Part shown: in pieces, positions 62,576 through 64,000 of the stretch
How positions within the stretch are numbered: the first letter of the stretch is position 1
How the letters are laid out: each line of letters starts with the position of its first letter
DNA from: Auanema rhodensis
Taxonomy: Eukaryota > Nematoda > Chromadorea > Rhabditida > Rhabditidae
Assembly (NCBI GenBank): GCA_964057225.1
Contig: OZ059898.1
Location: 15,291,267 to 15,355,266 of the forward strand
Length of the DNA stretch: 64,000 nucleotides
Direction of reading: 5' to 3'
Notes under the pieces: model-generated
Databases searched by the model: none
What the model saw: the letters and a program-made list of their open reading frames with translations, nothing else
What the model was told of the DNA's origin: nothing
Translations under genes and position numbers: made by a program

Positions 62576-62835
62576 TAATTCCAATGACGCATACAGACCT
62601 GGTAAGCGAACCATGTATAGCATTGAATTGGTCACAGCCAACCGCTAAATAGTTAAGACGTCACCTAAAGCGAAAAGTCATCTACACGTGAAATTACGTG
62701 AAATTGGAGTAATTTTCTAACCAAACCTTGGTATAAGCGGCTGACTCTTCATATCAAAACTCAAGGTTTTCATGCATAAATTGCTATAATTTAATTAATT
62801 TTTGATATTGGTTAAAGATTTCGATAGGCTTTGTT
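61981..62835. other. Intergenic region between the srt and F-box genes
   Basis: Contains a CTT run directly after the srt stop (61981-62008), an A/T-rich stretch and a long pure (CT)n array. No exon was recognised. The F-box gene promoter should lie within it. Confidence 0.5.
62487..62571. repeat. Long pure (CT)n microsatellite
   Basis: About 85 bp of uninterrupted CT repeats on the plus strand. Frames across it translate to Ser/Leu or Arg/Glu repeats on the two strands. Confidence 0.97.
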
Positions 62836-62953
62836 ATGGAAACTATTGAGAATTGTCAACGTGTTAAGAAATTAATAACTAAATCAGATAGAAAACGACG
62901 TCATAGCAAGGTTATTCCTTTTCTTCCTTTTTCTGATACTCACACATGTACAT

Positions 62954-62994
<41 letters not shown>

Positions 62995-64000
62995 CTTTCT
63001 TTCTCTCTTTTTGTAGTTTTCACCTGTAAATCTCACAAAGTTTTGGAAAATTTTCATGTTCTCACCCACCTTCGCTAAGATCATTCAATTCAAATTATAG
63101 ATTATTCTTCTTGATGCTGATGAATGTTCATTAAAACATCGAAAAGATGATGTTAATTCACCCAACATAACTAACTTGTCCATGTTATTCCTAACTGAGG
63201 TTGTTTTATCAAATAATCTTCATAAATCTTCAATATCTCAGGTTGCAAGGCATTTAAGCTTGAGTGATATGTACAATTTCTGGGCTTCATTCAAGCTTGC
63301 TAACAGAGTTCGTTTTACTGGAAGTAATATCTGCACAGATCTCTTATCAAAATAAATTTAAGGCAGTTGATCATTACTGGATTTCACAGCGTACTCTCTC
63401 ATTATCTCCAACAACTTTACAAACCTTTTTTCCGAATTGCACTGAGTTACGTGACAATTCATTTCATTGGTTCAAAGCAATTGATCAGGTAATTCGGATG
63501 AATTGAAAGATGAATGAACGGATGACTGAAGGGAGGGAGGGAGGGAGGGAGGGAGGAAGGGAGGGATAGATGAATGGATGGATGGATGATGAGTACAACG
63601 TACTTCCGTGTATTTTCAAATTTAGATATTAGAACTGATTAGCTATATACCAGTTAATAAGATTCGTTTTTTGGATTTTGAAGGATGTTGTTCAATGGAT
63701 TGGACATTATTTACTGATTGTTTAGAAGTATTTTTAATTATATATTATATTAATATTTATATTTTATTTAAGGAAATCAATATAAATACAGAAAAATTAT
63801 TTCAAATGGTTGAAAAAATTAATTTTAAAAATTGTATTATTTCTAGTGATGATCTTATATTAATGGCTGAGGTATATCAAAATTAAATATTAAAGTTTCT
63901 ACTATAAACTTTATTTTTAAACTTGTACCCAAGTACGTTCTCATTTAAATTCATTTCATTTTCAGGTTGTTCCAAATCTTCGAGCAATTACTATATCAGA
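62836..64000 (+). CDS. F-box protein with leucine-rich C-terminal part (3' end beyond the window)
   Basis: F-box proteins recruit substrates to SCF (Skp1-cullin) ubiquitin ligases. Exons are 62836-62910, 63101-63199, 63242-63307, 63339-63488, 63626-63727, 63773-63871 and 63966-64000 (incomplete); all junctions are phase 0. About 208 codons are visible. The F-box is at residues 50-80 with core FLTEVARHLSLSDMYNF, assembled only when the 42-nt intron 63200-63241 is removed. Downstream are repeating leucine-rich elements, for example LQTFFPNCTEL, ILELISYIPVNKIRFLDF, INFKNCIISSDDLILM and VVPNLRAITIS, which resemble an F-box/LRR protein. Intron 3 is only 31 nt. Intron 1 contains a (CT)n array and intron 4 a GGGA array. 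F-box genes are large, rapidly evolving families in nematodes. Confidence 0.78.
62957..63010. repeat. (CT)n microsatellite in F-box gene intron 1
   Basis: CT array with a terminal CTCGCTCTTTCT decay, within intron 62911-63100. Confidence 0.95.
63529..63590. repeat. (GGGA)n then (ATGG)n tetranucleotide repeats in F-box gene intron 4
   Basis: About eight GGGA units with one GGAA interruption, followed by ATGAATGGATGG units, all within intron 63489-63625. Confidence 0.92.

Overview
The window looks like a chromosomal segment of a free-living or parasitic nematode in the rhabditid/tylenchid range. It is AT-rich, introns are mostly 40-60 nt with tttcag-type acceptors, and it carries two nematode-specific chemoreceptor classes (SRAB and SRT). 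I cannot name the species. Gene models were built by hand by joining exons whose donor, acceptor and reading phase agree. No similarity search was possible, so family names rest on recognised motifs.

Layout. 1-5.3 kb: no firm gene. 5.3-5.7 kb: a candidate small two-exon gene on the minus strand. 6.4-17.8 kb: rpn-2, the 26S proteasome scaffold subunit (plus strand, 27 exons, 961 aa). Its 3.8-kb intron 18 holds a complete antisense D2-like dopamine receptor (about 12.7-9.6 kb, 8 exons, 607 aa). 18.2-20.7 kb: a class AB serpentine receptor (minus strand, 9 exons, 368 aa), tail to tail with rpn-2. 20.7-31.5 kb: gene-poor DNA full of (GA)n/(CT)n and other simple repeats. 31.5-49.7 kb: a glypican (minus strand, 11 exons, 484 aa) with 14 cysteines, an SG-type glycosaminoglycan site and a GPI-anchor tail. 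Its 11.1-kb intron holds a single-TM ORF that resembles a KCNE/MiRP subunit in architecture only. 51.4 kb: tRNA-Ser(AGA). 53.2-53.6 kb: a 75-aa coiled-coil protein in four exons. 55.4-55.7 kb: a candidate 32-aa microgene. 57.0-58.6 kb: an unrecognised secreted protein of 409 aa. 59.9-60.2 kb: a candidate secreted peptide. 60.2-62.0 kb: a class T serpentine receptor (364 aa). 62.8 kb to the end: an F-box protein with a leucine-rich C-terminal part, cut by the window edge.

The left third is conserved housekeeping and neuronal/matrix signalling. The right end (chemoreceptor, F-box, orphan secreted proteins, dense microsatellites) has the character of a fast-evolving chromosome arm. No operon, CRISPR array, virus-like element or intact transposon was found. 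The most interesting points are the antisense nested dopamine receptor with two possible C-termini, the candidate nested single-TM gene in the glypican intron, several multi-exon microgenes, a GC-AG intron in rpn-2, a 31-nt intron in the F-box gene, and a TTAGGC-containing minisatellite in the srt intron.
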